Shown here one piece after another: positions 23,460 through 36,485 of a stretch of DNA of 64,000 nt. The notes below the pieces were generated by a model. The model saw nothing but the letters and a program-made list of their open reading frames with translations, was not told where the DNA came from and did not search any database. How positions within the stretch are numbered: the stretch's first letter is position 1; every line of letters begins with the position of its first letter. A program made the translations under genes and the position numbers. Location: positions 15,874,222 to 15,938,221 of the forward strand of contig NC_084818.1 of assembly GCF_963583255.1 (NCBI RefSeq), written 5' to 3'. This DNA is from Pyrus communis. Its lineage: Eukaryota > Streptophyta > Magnoliopsida > Rosales > Rosaceae.

Positions 23460-26400
23460 TGTCAAGACACAACTCACATGTCGGACGAGTCTCTGAAATA
23501 GTTAGAAAAACCCGTGACCCCCTATTCTCTCATGTTTCAGCTACTTTTTTGTCTCTTTTCTTTCTACTTTAAAGCTTCACGAGCACCAAAATTGCTACGT
23601 GAAGACAAATATCTAGCAAATAGTTAAAACCGTACACAAGATATTCACCTTTTGCTCAAGGTTTAAATATTAAAATGCCCTCCATCTTTTTCGATATGTC
23701 CTTAATGTATACCTACATGTTTTTGCTTTTGTGGTTGCATCTCGGAATTAAAATTTAAACGATGTGAATTAGTTCAATTGCTCACATCAGTAAAGTGGTT
23801 ACTCAATAAGTGACAAATCGTTGATTAATTAGCGACCGAAAGCGACAAATTGATTGGCCATTTGTAAAAAAAGGGGGGAACGTGCACTTAGTTTAGGTAT
23901 ATGTTGAACAAGATGGTAGTGATATTGTTCTTTGTTCGGAAGAAAGAAGATGAGTGAGTGATTGGTGAAGAGAAGATTGTTTGTTCTTAAACTAATGGTA
24001 TGGTTTGCACAAAGTGTAAAAAAAGCAAAAACTATCTTGGATGTGCAGCAATATATTCTCAAGTTCTTTCTACGTAATTAAAAATTTACAAATGGTGAAT
24101 TCTTTTGATATATACATTTCACTTTGAATTTGGTCATCTAATAAATGTAATCAATATAATCACTATCTTTATGTTCTAAACTTAAAATTCAAAATTTAAG
24201 TTCTAAACTTATTCCAACTTGCTCCAATTCCTTGGGCCAAATATGAGTTTTAACCAATAACTCATTCCTAGGGCAAATTTAGGCCAAAATTTCTTCAGGG
24301 TTAATAGGCTGGCTCATCATATATGTGTACTTTTTTTTTTAGTTTTATATTTAAAAATTCATTGAATCAAACAACTAACTTCTAATATGATTAAATCCAA
24401 CGATCAAAAAATTAAATGATTCAAATTTAAATCTAATGGCTAAAATAATTTTTAAAAATTCTTTCATGTGTAGTGTTCCACGAGTTTCATGATGTTGGTT
24501 TAGTGATTTTTTTAATATTTATCAGAATCAAAATATTTTTTTTTTTTTGTTAAAGTGTTCATAAAATTAAATTAGGATAGTCTACATAATTTATTATTAT
24601 ATTTTTTAAATTTACTTTAAAAAAATAATCATAAATTTATTTTTTAATAATCTCCAGCTAAAAATGTAACACAAAAGGGTTGGGACAAAAAAACTGCTTC
24701 TGAGCTAAAAATTTTAAGTTTCAATGTAAAAATAAATAAATAAATAAATAAATATTAATTTCTACTAATTAATAAAACTCTCTTTGTCAACCAAAAGAGG
24801 ATGGAAGGACAAATTAGTCTTCTATCACACAAAAAAAAAATGATGGGCAATAATGTAATTTCACAAGTCCAAATTTTACTGTTTTTTATTGAAGCCTCAC
24901 CTACATGTGATGTTAAAATACCTCCAATATTAAAATTTTTTTTTTTTTAAAAACCTCTCACTCCCCCACGTTCTCTTTCTCTCCCTCTCTCCTTCTCATT
25001 TTCTAAAAAAATGTGTTTATACACACAAAGTGTGTAAGCAAATGCTAGTGTGTGTGTATATATATATATATAATTTAAGGGAAAACTTGATATAAGTCCA
25101 ATTTTTTGAACTAATAGTAAGAATAGTCCAATTTATTAAAATAAGTCCAATTCCTTAAATTTAATTATTTTAGAGTGCTACTATTACCACCTCTCTGTCT
25201 TATTTCTACACCCACTCTTTATTAAAAAAATTTAATTACCAATTTATCCTCACGTAATATGTCAAATAAGGACTAAGGGAAACAAGATCAGATCCTTCCA
25301 CCCTCCCAGCAACTCGTAATCTCAATTCCCAAACGTCTCGTCGTCACTTTATTCCTTCTATATTTTAATTTATGTTTATTGGATCCTAAATTATTGAATC
25401 ATGAATTGATCTTTGTATTCGTCCAAACACACTGAAAGTGTCAAGCCATATATGGATGTCATCGGAGTTTCTTTCTCTACCGATTTCACTTCTTATTCTT
25501 TCGGCTTTGATTCTATGATTGGTTGAGCGACTGACACTTCGTTCTATTGTTGCATCACCTCCGTGGTCAGCCATGGGGATAGTCAGGATGGTGGTAAAAA
25601 GTGCAGAAGGGTGGTCGTTGTTTTACTTCCCTCTATTTCAATCGTATAAATATAATCATTTTCCTTATATTAAAAATATTGTTTAAATAATTAAAAAATA
25701 GATGGAAGAACAGGCTAGAGAAGCAATATGGATGTCAAGGGGTAGGTTGTGCTTCTCATCAGTTAGTAATGGCTATGGGAAGGGGTAGGCTGTGTTGGTA
25801 AACGGTGTCAAGGGTGGAGATTGGAAGGGTCTTTGGGGATAATGGTGGGTGGGAAGATAGTAGGTTATTTTTCTTATTTTTATGGTGGGTGAGATTATAA
25901 GGTATGTCTAGAAATAGGACAATAGGGTGGATCTAGTAACACTCTTATTTTATTATTAATAATTATCTCTTCAAAGAAAAAAAATTTATTGTAAAAATCA
26001 AATTTCTTCCTAATTATCTTTTTAATTATTTCTTTGTATTTATTTTTTTGTTATTTCTTGTTCTTCCTCCTGCTTTAACCCATTTATAGATTTTATTTTG
26101 ATTTTTATAATCAACCTATATCACAGGTTAATTGTATTTATCTACCTATACGACATATTCTTTTTCATAGTCAACTTGTTACAAATTAATGTGTCTTGCT
26201 TGTAGGTATATTATGTTTTTTTCTACCTTTTAGTTAGGTTTCACATCTCACTTATAGGTATAATATACATTCATATATTTACTACTTGAGTTAGAGTATA
26301 ATGTTTTGCAGATAGATTTATGTTGGTATATTAGTTTTTTTTTGTTATAAGATATTAATTAGATATTTTGGAGTTGGAAAATGCATAATATTAAAAGATT

Positions 26401-26500
26401 TTAATTGATTTTTAATATTGTTAGAAAATATAAAATGAGTATAAAAGAAATAAAAACATTTAATTAGAGAATTGAAATCATTCCTAAAAACACTCTATGT
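23460..26500. other. AT-rich intergenic DNA
   Basis: No gene supported. It contains an (AAAT)n run at 24731-24764, a short (TG)n/(TA)n tract near 25048-25073 and many poly-A/T runs. A 62-codon minus-strand frame at 25386-25574 has no motif. Confidence 0.6.
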
Positions 26501-26633
26501 TTTTGGCCCCAGATCTAAAAACCCCATAATTTAATTTCAAATATATAGTAGTTGCAGAAAAAAGGGCCAGGGGCAAAATGGTCAGTAGGTAGATACAATT
26601 GGATTAGATGGAACTTGTCGAGCGAGTGGGGGA

Positions 26634-26641
26634 TGACGTCA
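26634..26641. promoter_or_regulatory. TGACGTCA palindrome, candidate bZIP site
   Basis: Perfect 8-bp TGACGTCA, 219 bp before the ATG of the downstream gene and just upstream of a CT-rich leader. This is the C-box/CRE core bound by plant bZIP (TGA-type) factors. Function here is inference. Confidence 0.4.
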
Positions 26642-26859
26642 CAGCCAGTAGCCTTTCCTGCGAATCGCGCCATTTACAAAAGAACAAAGCTGAAATACAA
26701 AGCCCTCCTTCTCCTTCATCCCAGTTAACTCCCCTCTCTCTCTCTCTCTCTAAGACTATGGATTCTTGAAATTGCAGAAACTTGAAAAGCAAGCAGTAGC
26801 GGGTGACTCATAGTGGTGGGACGGAGACCTAATCTCTTTGCAATTACAAACTTGCTGCA

Positions 26860-29800
26860 ATGGCGACTGTTAATACCTCCGATTCCGATAAGGTATCATT
26901 TCCAATCACATTTTCTCTCTCTCTACTTTTTAGTTTTAGGTAGCATTTTTGAATTTCTCTACTCCCTCACCTTGTCAGAAATTTAAATTTCCAAGTTGAA
27001 ACAACAAATCATCTTTCACCTAACAATCTGCCATGAATTTTGGAGACACCCAACAACTTTAAAAAGCTGGTTTTCTCATGGCTGCAATGGTGGCTAATCT
27101 GGACATTTTTATGTTTAGTATTTTCTAGGTTAGTTTCTTGGCTCCGACTTCCATACTCCATCATTAAATGATACCCAAATCATCATTAAATGATACGGAG
27201 TATGGAAGATAAATCCGAGTTTTTCATAGATAGTGCATATCCAAAGGCCATGTTAAATCCTAGGTGGAATGTCTGCATATTTGAAATCAAAATTCTATCC
27301 AACCGAAGTGTTATTTGCTAATTGGATTTGAAGGCTTTGTGATTAGGAGTCAAATTTGACATCAATTTCAAAAAAAATTTGAAGTCATTTTCGGCTGGAG
27401 AAGTACAAAATTTGACATAAAACTTCAGATTGCCTCGGCCATCAATTGTAATTTTTTTATTTTAATAAATGATATTATCTACCTTGGAGGAGGGGGTGGG
27501 CTTAGCCTCAATGAGCTAGCAATAATGTGATTCAAATTTGCTTTTGGTGAAAATCGAATCTAAAAGCTCTCACTTGCAAGTGAAGAGGAATACCACTAGA
27601 CGGTAGTACTAAGTGGCACCCTCAATTGTAATTTCACATTTCTTTTTGTGGGTCAAAACATTAACATACAGCTAGCTGGTTGATAGAGATTTTCATTTCA
27701 CCGTTGGTGGGTGGGTGCACTAGGACAATCATGTTGGAATGAAGGGAATATCAAAGGGAAGATTAGTAGAATTAGAGCACTCTTTTACAATTCTTGCTGT
27801 TGATATTGATTGCATTCATGGAATCTTACTGACATCAAAGATTTCTACGCTAGTCAGTGAGAATCAAAGAACAAGAAAGGGTTTTTGTGAATAGAGCTCT
27901 TGAGATAACACGGAAATCCCAATGAATTTTATTCAACTGAACCTGATTAATTACCACTGAATCAGAGTTAAGGTTTAGACTTAAATGACTAAGCCTAACT
28001 AAATTGCAACTAACAGTACACATCCGCACATGGTCATGCTGATGTGGCACATCAAGGTTGCCCAGTGCTTTCCAACCGAATTTTATTTTGCTGGTGATTG
28101 TAATATGCTTGTTCAACTTTCGAATGGCAAGTCTACGTCACCTTTACTAATATTAAGCTTGTTTCATATTATTCTTCAGTAACTATCCATATGTTTTCAC
28201 TTAGTGGGAAAAGGCTTTGTTGTTGTTGTTCTAACTATCCGTATATTAGATATATTGTTGGAGGTATATGTGATGCTTTGATGTTGCCGAAATGATTTAA
28301 GACAAAAGATGGATTCAGGTGCTGAATGTTGCATCTTGCTTGTTCAGTGCAAGAATGAAACTTTGAGTGTTATGGGATGAATAGCCCCAATCCTCAAAAA
28401 CGTTGTCTAATACCAATTATCTTACCCTTTAGTGACCAAAAGGGGAGAAGGCAACCAGGAAAAAACAGAACTAACTTATCTCTTTTTTTTTTTTAATTCT
28501 GGGAATTCTCTTAGGCCTGTAAATCATTTGTATGACACTGGTTTTGTTCCAGTCATGATATCTATTCCAACCAAATATCATACGTTGGATGCTAAATTTT
28601 ATTTGAGGTACAGTTTTATGCAGGCATTGATCCAAGGAACTGTGGATGGATGTTGCAGCTTACCTGCTAGCTATTCAAGTGTTGAGTTGCTAAGGCAAAC
28701 TCTTGAAGAGATCGACCAGCATTGCTCTCTAGGTCTCTCTCTCTGTCTCTCCGAACTAAGGAAAAAAGACAGCTGTCGCAATTAGTTCGATTTGATGGCT
28801 ATGTACGCTCTGTTAAATTCTTCAACATTTCTGGCATTTTGTTTCAGATATTCTTCCTGTTCTGTTAGAGAAGGCTCCACTTCAAGCAAGGCTAAGATGT
28901 CCCTTTCACAGCTCACATGTAAGTCCTCCTAGCAATTAAAATTTTGCTGAATAGTATTATGCTATTTGTGGGTTTGTGTTGGTTTCATTGCTAATTTAAT
29001 AAAGCATAGTCCCCTTCTTAAGAGGGGTCCTGTTTTCTAAGAAGTATAAGGGATAGGATTATTGTGTCCATCCTGCAATGTGATCCAATGATCCAAACCA
29101 TCTAAATTTTGTAAAGTTATATAAGAATCATTCTTGCAAAAAATCAAATGAAATGGAAATCGTTGGACCATTTGATTATCATGTTCACTGTTTTTGGGAA
29201 CACTGTGTGTTTGTTTATTTGATCATATTTAGTGACTAAATGTCATCTGATTTAGTTGTAGCTATTTTTTCCTTGGATAATGTTAACAGATGGACGGTTT
29301 GGATCATTAGATCACATTGAAGGCCACTTGATAAACCAAAAACATGAATACACCTACTGATGTGTGATTTTGTATTACATTAGGAACTAAAAATATGTGT
29401 AGAATTTGACATCTAAGTCTACCTTCCTTGCAATTCATCAGATGACATAGACATGTATGAATAATTGATGTTTTCATCATATACCTAGACAGAGCCATTT
29501 GACTTAACCAACTACATGTTGTTTCACAATGTTATGCCATAAAATATGTCAATAATTTTTTTTTTCTTTTTTTTTTTTTGGATTCTCTCATTGACCCGCG
29601 TTGGTGGCATGGGGTTTCTGAAGACTCATCTACTTCAGCTTCCTGATTCCGTTATCAGTATTGGCTCCTAGTGGAGACCCCGTTTTGTTATTCTTGAATC
29701 ACTTAGTTTTTTTGCTGTTATTTTTTATGTCACATAGTTTGTTTACACAAAACTAAAAAAATCTCATTGATGTTCTCATTGTTGTTGTTTCAAGTAAGGC

Positions 29801-32800
29801 TTTCCTGTTTCAGTTTCGCAACACTTTGAAGTTTTCTGTTTGTGAAGGCCACAGATGTCTATAGCATTTCAATGTTAGCCACAGAAAGCAACCGTCTACC
29901 ATGCGCTTCAGTGTTCGGATTTTTGAACTTTTCAGAAGTTTCTAGTTCATCTAAAGGTCAGATGTGCATGGATGCTCAGCTGAGTTGCCAGAACTACAAT
30001 GATTTACAAGCAAATAGGGCAGATTCTCATCCCCCATGCATCATTGAGATAGATCTGGAGAAGGGATATATTCAAGCACCAGAGTCGAAAGAGGAAGCTG
30101 TTGAAAGTTTAAAACGCGAGGGCTTACTAGCGGTAAGTTACAATAGCTTATGCTATATCCTTGATATTATCTAGAATAAACTTGAAACTGGGGGTGGTCG
30201 AAAAATATCATACTACTATACATTGATTGCTATTGATTTTGACATTTTCTGTTTACCCTTGTAAATTTAATGTCATTGGCATAACACTGTCAGAGAGTAT
30301 TTCGGAGACAGGCAAGCCTAAAAGTTGGTGGGAAACTTTTGCAGCTTCTATTCAACCATGGCACTTCAAGAGGTATGTAAACATTTATATACCTTCAAAT
30401 TTGTACAGTTTATTTTCTAAATTATTAATCGGTGAGTCATTATTTTTCCATACATCGTTGCAAGTAATAAGGCTAGGATATCCTCCTGGTCTTATAGAGT
30501 CTTAACGATGTTTTCTAATTGGATGTAGTGGGTTGAATATTGCACATCTATTTGAATGGAAGGGACACATATATTGGACATATCTTCTAGGGTCTCCTGT
30601 ATAAGATGCATTTTGCGTCGATACAATCAATTTCTCTAGCAGCACTAGGTTGAGTCATCTGTCACTTAATGGAAGGGATACATATGTTTGACTTGTCCAT
30701 AAAACTTCTCTTTTATCGGAGAATTAAAGCCTTTCATAATAGTTTAAACAATCCTGGGTCTCTCCATCCACTGCCAATTGGTTTTGGGTTGGATGATCAC
30801 GTTCTAATAAAATGGGAAGTTGATTTTTACTCTCATATTTCAATAGATAACGCAGTGACTGAGAGAATTCATGAAGCGCCAAATAACCGGTGGAAAAGAT
30901 GCAAACGCACTGCCTCATTTGATTCCAGAAAAGTCGTCATCTTGTTCTCAATCTTGTAAGTAGTAAAACAAAGAAGCTACTTAAATATTTGGTTTTAAAT
31001 TTTTTAAATGTTTCCTTCAGAATACTATTAGTTTTACTACATGTCATGAGTAATTTAAACCAGTAATTGACTTGATCAGACAAGTGTAGTTTATCATGAC
31101 AACAATGAGATGAGGAATATTGACATTTTAATGTTTTTCTTGTTTTGCTGTCAAGAGCAAAGCTGAATGGTCTAATTTTTACATTTTACCATCACTAGTT
31201 TTAAATTAGTACTTGACTCGATTGGACAAAATATAATTCTCAGAACAATAGTAGGATGGAGAGGCATTTTATCTTAGGGTTTGATTAATCTGAATATTCA
31301 AGCTTTCAATTATTTTGCATTAACATAGATCGTTGAGTGCTCAGATTCCATTTCATGCTCAATGTTATAAGAGGCCAACGTAGGACCTCAGGTCTTCTTT
31401 CTAACCTTTCTTCTTTAGATGTGCATCATTATATATATTTGAGTGTAATATTATTGAATGAGAAGTAAATTCATTAAGTTATTATTGATACAATGATTTA
31501 GAGTTCCTTTGGAATTAACCCTTTTTAAACTCCATCAATACAAGGTATGATTTACATAAAAAAAAAAAAAAAAAAAAATCCAAGGTATGATTCAATCATT
31601 TTGTTAGTGCATGAATTTTTTTGCAGCAAATTAGATTGTACTTCTTGGTGCACCTCCTTTTTAGATTAAATTCTGGTAGGTGTGATGGGTAAGCTACAGT
31701 TCAATCTGTGCTTTTTTGCATGACTAGATTTCCCCTTTCATATCTAGACATCCATCTAACAACCACAACTTTTTTTGTTCTTTTAATTCTCTTTTGATTT
31801 TTGGAAATAAAATCCGATAGAATGTTCGCACTATCTAACCTTCCGATAGAAATGGATGCAACAGAATGATATTGCTATCTACATATGCAATCAAAACCTC
31901 ATATCCTTCAGTTGGGGAATATGCATAACCAATAAAGGGCGTAAACTGCAGTGTCTCCCTAGTTCTTCTACCAAGGTTGGTCCCTAGAAAGAAGAAAGAG
32001 GCTGCATGGTCGCCTACTATGGAAAAGCTTAGCTCCAGAAACAGGATGCTGACTACAAAAAATGTAATGTCGAACCTTCACCATTTATAATTCAGCAAGC
32101 AGGGGAAAATTGCTTCAAATAGAGGAAGATAATGTTTTCTGAGTGAAAGAGTTAAGGGATAGTGAAGATTCTTGGCCAATACTGGGATGAAAGAGTCACA
32201 CACTGTTGTTTTATTCATCCTTCTTGGTCTAGTGTGTCTGCTTTTGATATTGAGCTTCAGAGTTCAAACAATTATGAAATAGATGAGATGTAATATGTTG
32301 CTGGATTTGTAGACAAATTTGAAAACACCATTCTAGTTTTTAAGATCAACATGAGAGATATGGGTAGTGAGTATCAGTCATAGTGTGTAAAGTGCTAGGA
32401 AAATACATGGTTTCTAGTCCGCGCACAGCCAGTTCAATCAGGGAGGCCATATTTTGTAGTGAATATAGAAAATTATAGATATAAAAAATATGTGGTGTGT
32501 TGCTAATTGGTGCTTTCTAAGTAAGGCACCAGCAGAATCTCTGGCCCTTCTCTTGCCTACTGTTCCATAGCCAGGAGTTATGGACCTTCATATTCTGAAT
32601 GGCCTGCTGTTTGCGCGAAGAGGTGAAGCTAGTGAAAAGTTATCCCTCTTTGCATCTTTTGGTGCTTACGGTTTGGGTGGAATGGCAGAGCTATTGATGA
32701 TGCAGAGAATTCTTTAATGGACTTGAAGTTCAACTTGCAACCTGGTTGAATGGACTAGGAAGACACCTGCAACTTAATTCTTTCTTCGGTTAGGTTCTAT

Positions 32801-33398
32801 TTTTCTTTTGGTTCCTAATCTTTTGTATACAGCTTTTTTCTGGGCTGGCATCCTTTGTCAGAGAAGAAAAACGGAGGAAAAATCAGGGCATTGGATCTGA
32901 AATAGAATGGGGAACTGCAGATAGTAATGGGGTAGGCTTTAAAGGACTACATGCAAAATTGCAAATCTAAGTATATTAATCTATCGATACTATTTTGTAT
33001 AATCATATTATACTTTCTTATCTTTGTGGTTATTCTACTGCTCTACACCAATGTGTGCTCTGTGGATTGGAACTTAGGTAGCGAGTTTCTTTTTTCGGTC
33101 TGTTTTGCATCTCTTTAGTGAAATGAGTTCTATTTTGATTGAAAATTTGCAAAAAGTTGTGTATTTTTCCCTAAAAAAAGGTGTCCTCAATCTTTACGGG
33201 TGCTGATGCGCTGTTGAAAGTTTGAAATGACCTGTACAAGTATTGATGTGCGTAAGTATTTGGTCTTAACGTATGTTGTAAACCCAGGAATCCGGTTTCA
33301 CTTTTCTTGTCCGTTCTTATCAATGACGATCAGCAATCTCTGTTTTGCAGGTCAAGTTTGGGGACAATGATCTTGATATATCTGACATTGAGAGTTAG
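26860..33398 (+). CDS. Multi-exon plant gene of unknown function
   Basis: I do not recognise the family. Exon 1 is 26860-26892 (ATG, 11 codons, then GTATCA). Further exons by splice sites and phase: 28515-28732, 28848-28918, 29848-30132, 30294-30372, about 30847-30955, 32862-32931, 33351-33398 (TAG 33396-33398). Phases agree from exon 2 to the end, but exon 1 to exon 2 does not match, so an unfound exon or another donor is needed. The 3' acceptor of exon 6 (30847, or 30861) and of exon 7 (32833 or 32862) is uncertain. Visible: TGFVPVMISIPTKYHTLD and QGTVDGCCSLPA early, a Ser-rich middle, EIDLEKGYIQAPESKEEAVE in exon 4, a basic stretch in exons 5-7 and an acidic tail FGDNDLDISDIES. No signal peptide or membrane span. 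Long conserved frames with good splice sites argue for a real gene. Confidence 0.55.
27450..27625 (-). mobile_element. tRNA-derived SINE-like sequence in intron 1
   Basis: On the minus strand there is a pol III B-box-like GATTCGATTTTCACC (27546-27560) preceded by a TAGTGGTATTCC segment resembling an A box, with AT-rich sequence downstream. No clear target duplication was found. Confidence 0.45.
29076..29319. repeat. Short inverted-repeat (MITE-like) element in an intron
   Basis: 29076-29102 and 29293-29319 are inverted repeats of 27 bp with two mismatches, sharing AATGATCCAAACC. The roughly 190 bp between are AT-rich. This is consistent with a MITE or a foldback; its limits are not certain. 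Confidence 0.5.
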
Positions 33399-33611
33399 GC
33401 AGAATGCAGACGGTTTCTTTCACGATGCCATCTGATTCGCGACGCTTACTTAGCTGCTCTGCTGTTGCTGCGTCTCATGCACTAGTGTTGAAGTAACCTT
33501 GTTCATAATGTAAATATTGATACTTTACGGTGTCTTGTTGCAATATTTTTAGTTTGGATAATCTCCTTGACTCTTCATAAGATATTAATAGGCAATGCTT
33601 CTTTACTAATC

Positions 33612-33761
33612 AAGTCGTCTATTGCGCAAGAGGCCTTTTGAGTGGTGGAGATGAGTGTTGCCCTTGCATCACGGTGTAGATTCAAACCTGTCGTTTCACT
33701 AATCTAACAAATCTATCCTTTAGGGAAAAAAAAAAAGAAAAAGAAAAAAAAAAGTCGTCTA
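33612..33761 (+). mobile_element. SINE with 10-bp target duplication
   Basis: AAGTCGTCTA occurs at 33612-33621 and 33752-33761 and flanks a 130-bp insert. The insert has an A-box-like TGGTGGAGATG (33643-33653), a B-box-like GATTCAAACC (33679-33688) about 25 bp later, and ends in an A-rich tail (33726-33751). All are hallmarks of a tRNA-derived SINE. It lies about 215 bp past the stop of the preceding gene. Confidence 0.75.
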
Positions 33762-33937
33762 GTGGAATTGGAGGCTTCTCTCATCTTTGTTTGGTGTTCA
33801 AAACTGAAAAAATTACGTTCTAACCTACTCTGGTTTCTGAAAAGAAGCAGCCATTCGAATTTTTGGTTGTAAAAAATTATTCTATTTCCAATAAACAACT
33901 TGGAGTAGAAACCAAACACTCGCAATCTAGGTTCTTA

Positions 33938-34149
33938 ATGTGGTTTTTCGTTAAAATGAACAGTACCGGAAGCTTTTCGTTAAAGTTTCCATGGGCAAAT
34001 TAACGAAAATGACTTGAAAACTTTAAGTTTTAACAATAAGGACAAAATAAAGGGTAAGGTAAATAGTACCAGGATTGATTTTTTATTGTAAAAATGTGGT
34101 TTTTCGTTAAAGTGAATAATATCGAGAGCTTTTCATTAAAGTTCCCTAT
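33938..34149. repeat. Two direct copies of a 55-bp motif
   Basis: 33938-33992 and 34094-34149 share ATGTGGTTTTTCGTTAAA, then a diverged stretch and AGCTTTTCRTTAAAGTT. Probably edges of a small unclassified element. Confidence 0.55.
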
Positions 34150-34630
34150 TAATATCTATAAGATCTATGTCCAACCAAGTTGGCTAGAACGGTGCGAGTC
34201 TTCTTTTGCATCTAAGTCTAAATCTACTTTCACATAGTTTAGATTGATTTAGTTTAGAATATCACTTGTGTGTATATAGAGGAGCACTCAAGCTTTAATT
34301 AGTTAGTAACTTAAGATGATGTTAATCACACATTGAAATCTTCATTCATAGATTATCTTTATAAATTTCATCTAAATCGGAAAATGTTTCATTATCTAAT
34401 TATGACAAACATAAAATTGGCATGGTTGCCGAAAAAACAGTTAAGTTTTCAATTTAATAATCGAATGGCTAAATGATTTCTAATTTGGATTAAATTTTAT
34501 ATATCAAAAACCATACAAAATCCAAACATGACTATTAGGAACAAAAGTGGTGTATTTTAGAAAGGCAAGACGTCCCTTGAATAACTATTTGGAGAAAACA
34601 TAGCATTAATTACATTTACACCCTTTAGGT

Positions 34631-34701
34631 TAGGGGTGCAACTTGGGTTGGGCCAATCTGAACCCACCCATGCCCAACCCGACTTTAAACCAGAACAATT
34701 G

Positions 34702-34746
<45 letters not shown>

Positions 34747-35258
34747 TTATAACCTGCCCGAACCCAACCCAATTTCAACTTATTTATTAATTGGGTTGAG
34801 TTGGGTTGATTATTTGTCCATCCATCCCCAACCCAATCCAACCCGACTAACCAAACCCAATCTAACCGGATTGTAACCCATATTCAATTAATGCTCATAC
34901 TACACCCAAGTAAGCCAAGTCCAAAAACCAACACGCTTTCTAATATATTTTTTTTAATAAATTACCCTTTATAATTACTTAAGCTTTTAGGGAATAAGAG
35001 ACTTGATTAGTCAGCCCATATTTGTAGTTTCAAAATCCTAAAGCAAGCTTTATAGTAAATGGATTTATGAAGTTAAGGTTAGTTAGCTTTGATGCTACTT
35101 GGCTTAATTTTTTTAGGAATTCTTGGAAGCTAAGTTGTTACAAGATTAAACTTGAAAAAGTTGGGCAACCCGAGCCCAACCCAAGTAAACCCTAACCCAA
35201 TTAAACCCGAGCCCAAATGAACCCAAATGAAACCCAACCTGCCTGTGTTGAACCCCTA
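34631..35258. mobile_element. Non-autonomous hAT-like element (MITE)
   Basis: 628 bp, starting TAGGGGTGCAAC and ending GTTGAACCCCTA: terminal inverted repeats of 12 bp with one mismatch. It is flanked by a perfect 8-bp target duplication CTTTAGGT (34623-34630 and 35259-35266), the size typical of hAT. Copy B of the surrounding duplication has a single CTTTAGGT at 37033-37040, the empty site. Inside are CCCAACCC-type subterminal motifs and a poly-T run at 34697-34743. No transposase. Confidence 0.88.
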
Positions 35259-36447
35259 CTTTAGGTTGGAAGTGATTTTCAAATTGGGCCATTGTGTTAT
35301 ATCATTTTCACATTCGACATTGATGTTTTAAAATTGTATCAATTTATGTCTTTTGTCTAACGAATTATTTGAATCTTTATTAAATAGATGACATAGTGAG
35401 CATGGAACTCGTAATTAGGTTGACACGTAGGTCACCTTTGTACTAAATTGACTAAAAAACTTATCAATTTAATAGAGAATTAGACGTTCAAATACACAAG
35501 ATGTGTAACTTGGTACAATTACAAAACTTTAGAGTAATGTGAGAAAATTGAAACCTCAAGCCCATATTAACAATCCAAAACCCCTCTAATCTAAAACTGG
35601 CAACACTCATACAAATGACCATTTACCGTTTGATTAAGTTTGGACGAAGAGTCTGTTCCATTTAAAGAACAAGTCTGTTCCATTTATACTACTCGTACAA
35701 ATGACCACCATCTAGAGAACAAGTTTGTTCCATGTATACCACGTTTAATATGTACTTAGTAAAACCCATTGCGCCATTTATCCCTATCAAGATATTGCCA
35801 AGTCAATTGTCAGATCATTCTTTTAATATATATATATATAAATTTTTTTTTCTTCTGAAAATCATAAATTAGCGTTTGTCTTTGAATTTTTAGGAATCCG
35901 GACTATTAGTTCAATTTTAATCCATTGTATTGGCAAGAAGAAAAATAGTATTTTCTCAATTCAATAATGATCATTCATTTCTCGTACTATTGAGTAGTTT
36001 GAATTATTGAAGAAAAATTGTATTACTTTAGTCTAAAGTAAGGGAAAGGATGACATTGTGCAATTTAGCGTCAATTTCACTTTCTTTACGAGTTTGCCAC
36101 TGGCCTGATTTCAGCCCAAATTTCGCTTCATTTACAAGATTGCCACTGGGCTTCAGAACGGGTCTTTGTTCTTTAGGCTGGATCTGGGCTTTGACTCGGG
36201 GAGAGAGAGGGAAGGGCGACAGAAGGGTTGAGAGGGTGACATTCGTCAGGAATTTGGGGAGAGGATTTTTGAGACGGACGTGCGGGTGGGTGTCCTGTGC
36301 TTGATGCATCGGTCAGAGGGTGGTTGGGGGGAGGAGAGGAAGGGGACATAGGGACTAACGCATTGGAGAGAGATAGGAGCTATGTGTTTGGACTGAGTGA
36401 GAAAGAGATTTAGGTAGGTTAGGGCCTATGCGATTTTCTCCTATTTG

Positions 36448-36485
36448 AGAGAGAGAGAGATAAAGAGAGAGAAAGAGAGAGAGAG
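36448..36485. repeat. GA-rich microsatellite in copy A
   Basis: GAGAGA runs with interruptions, absent or shorter at the equivalent place in copy B (38205-38220). Confidence 0.7.

Noticed and set aside
28432..28785. 117-codon frame taken as a single-exon gene
   Set aside because: It includes the acceptor tract and the next donor; only 28515-28732 behaves as an exon.
30227..30505. 92-codon frame with KPKSWWETFAASIQPW
   Set aside because: It extends over intron on both sides; the other frame of 30294-30372 joins in phase with exon 4, so this reading is probably not used.
34557..34876. Frames of 77 and 94 codons over the poly-T run
   Set aside because: They consist of poly-Phe or poly-Lys and repeat-derived residues inside the hAT-like MITE.
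36028..36309. Overlapping 93- and 84-codon frames in copy A of the tandem duplication
   Set aside because: Not open at the equivalent place in copy B and without recognisable domains.
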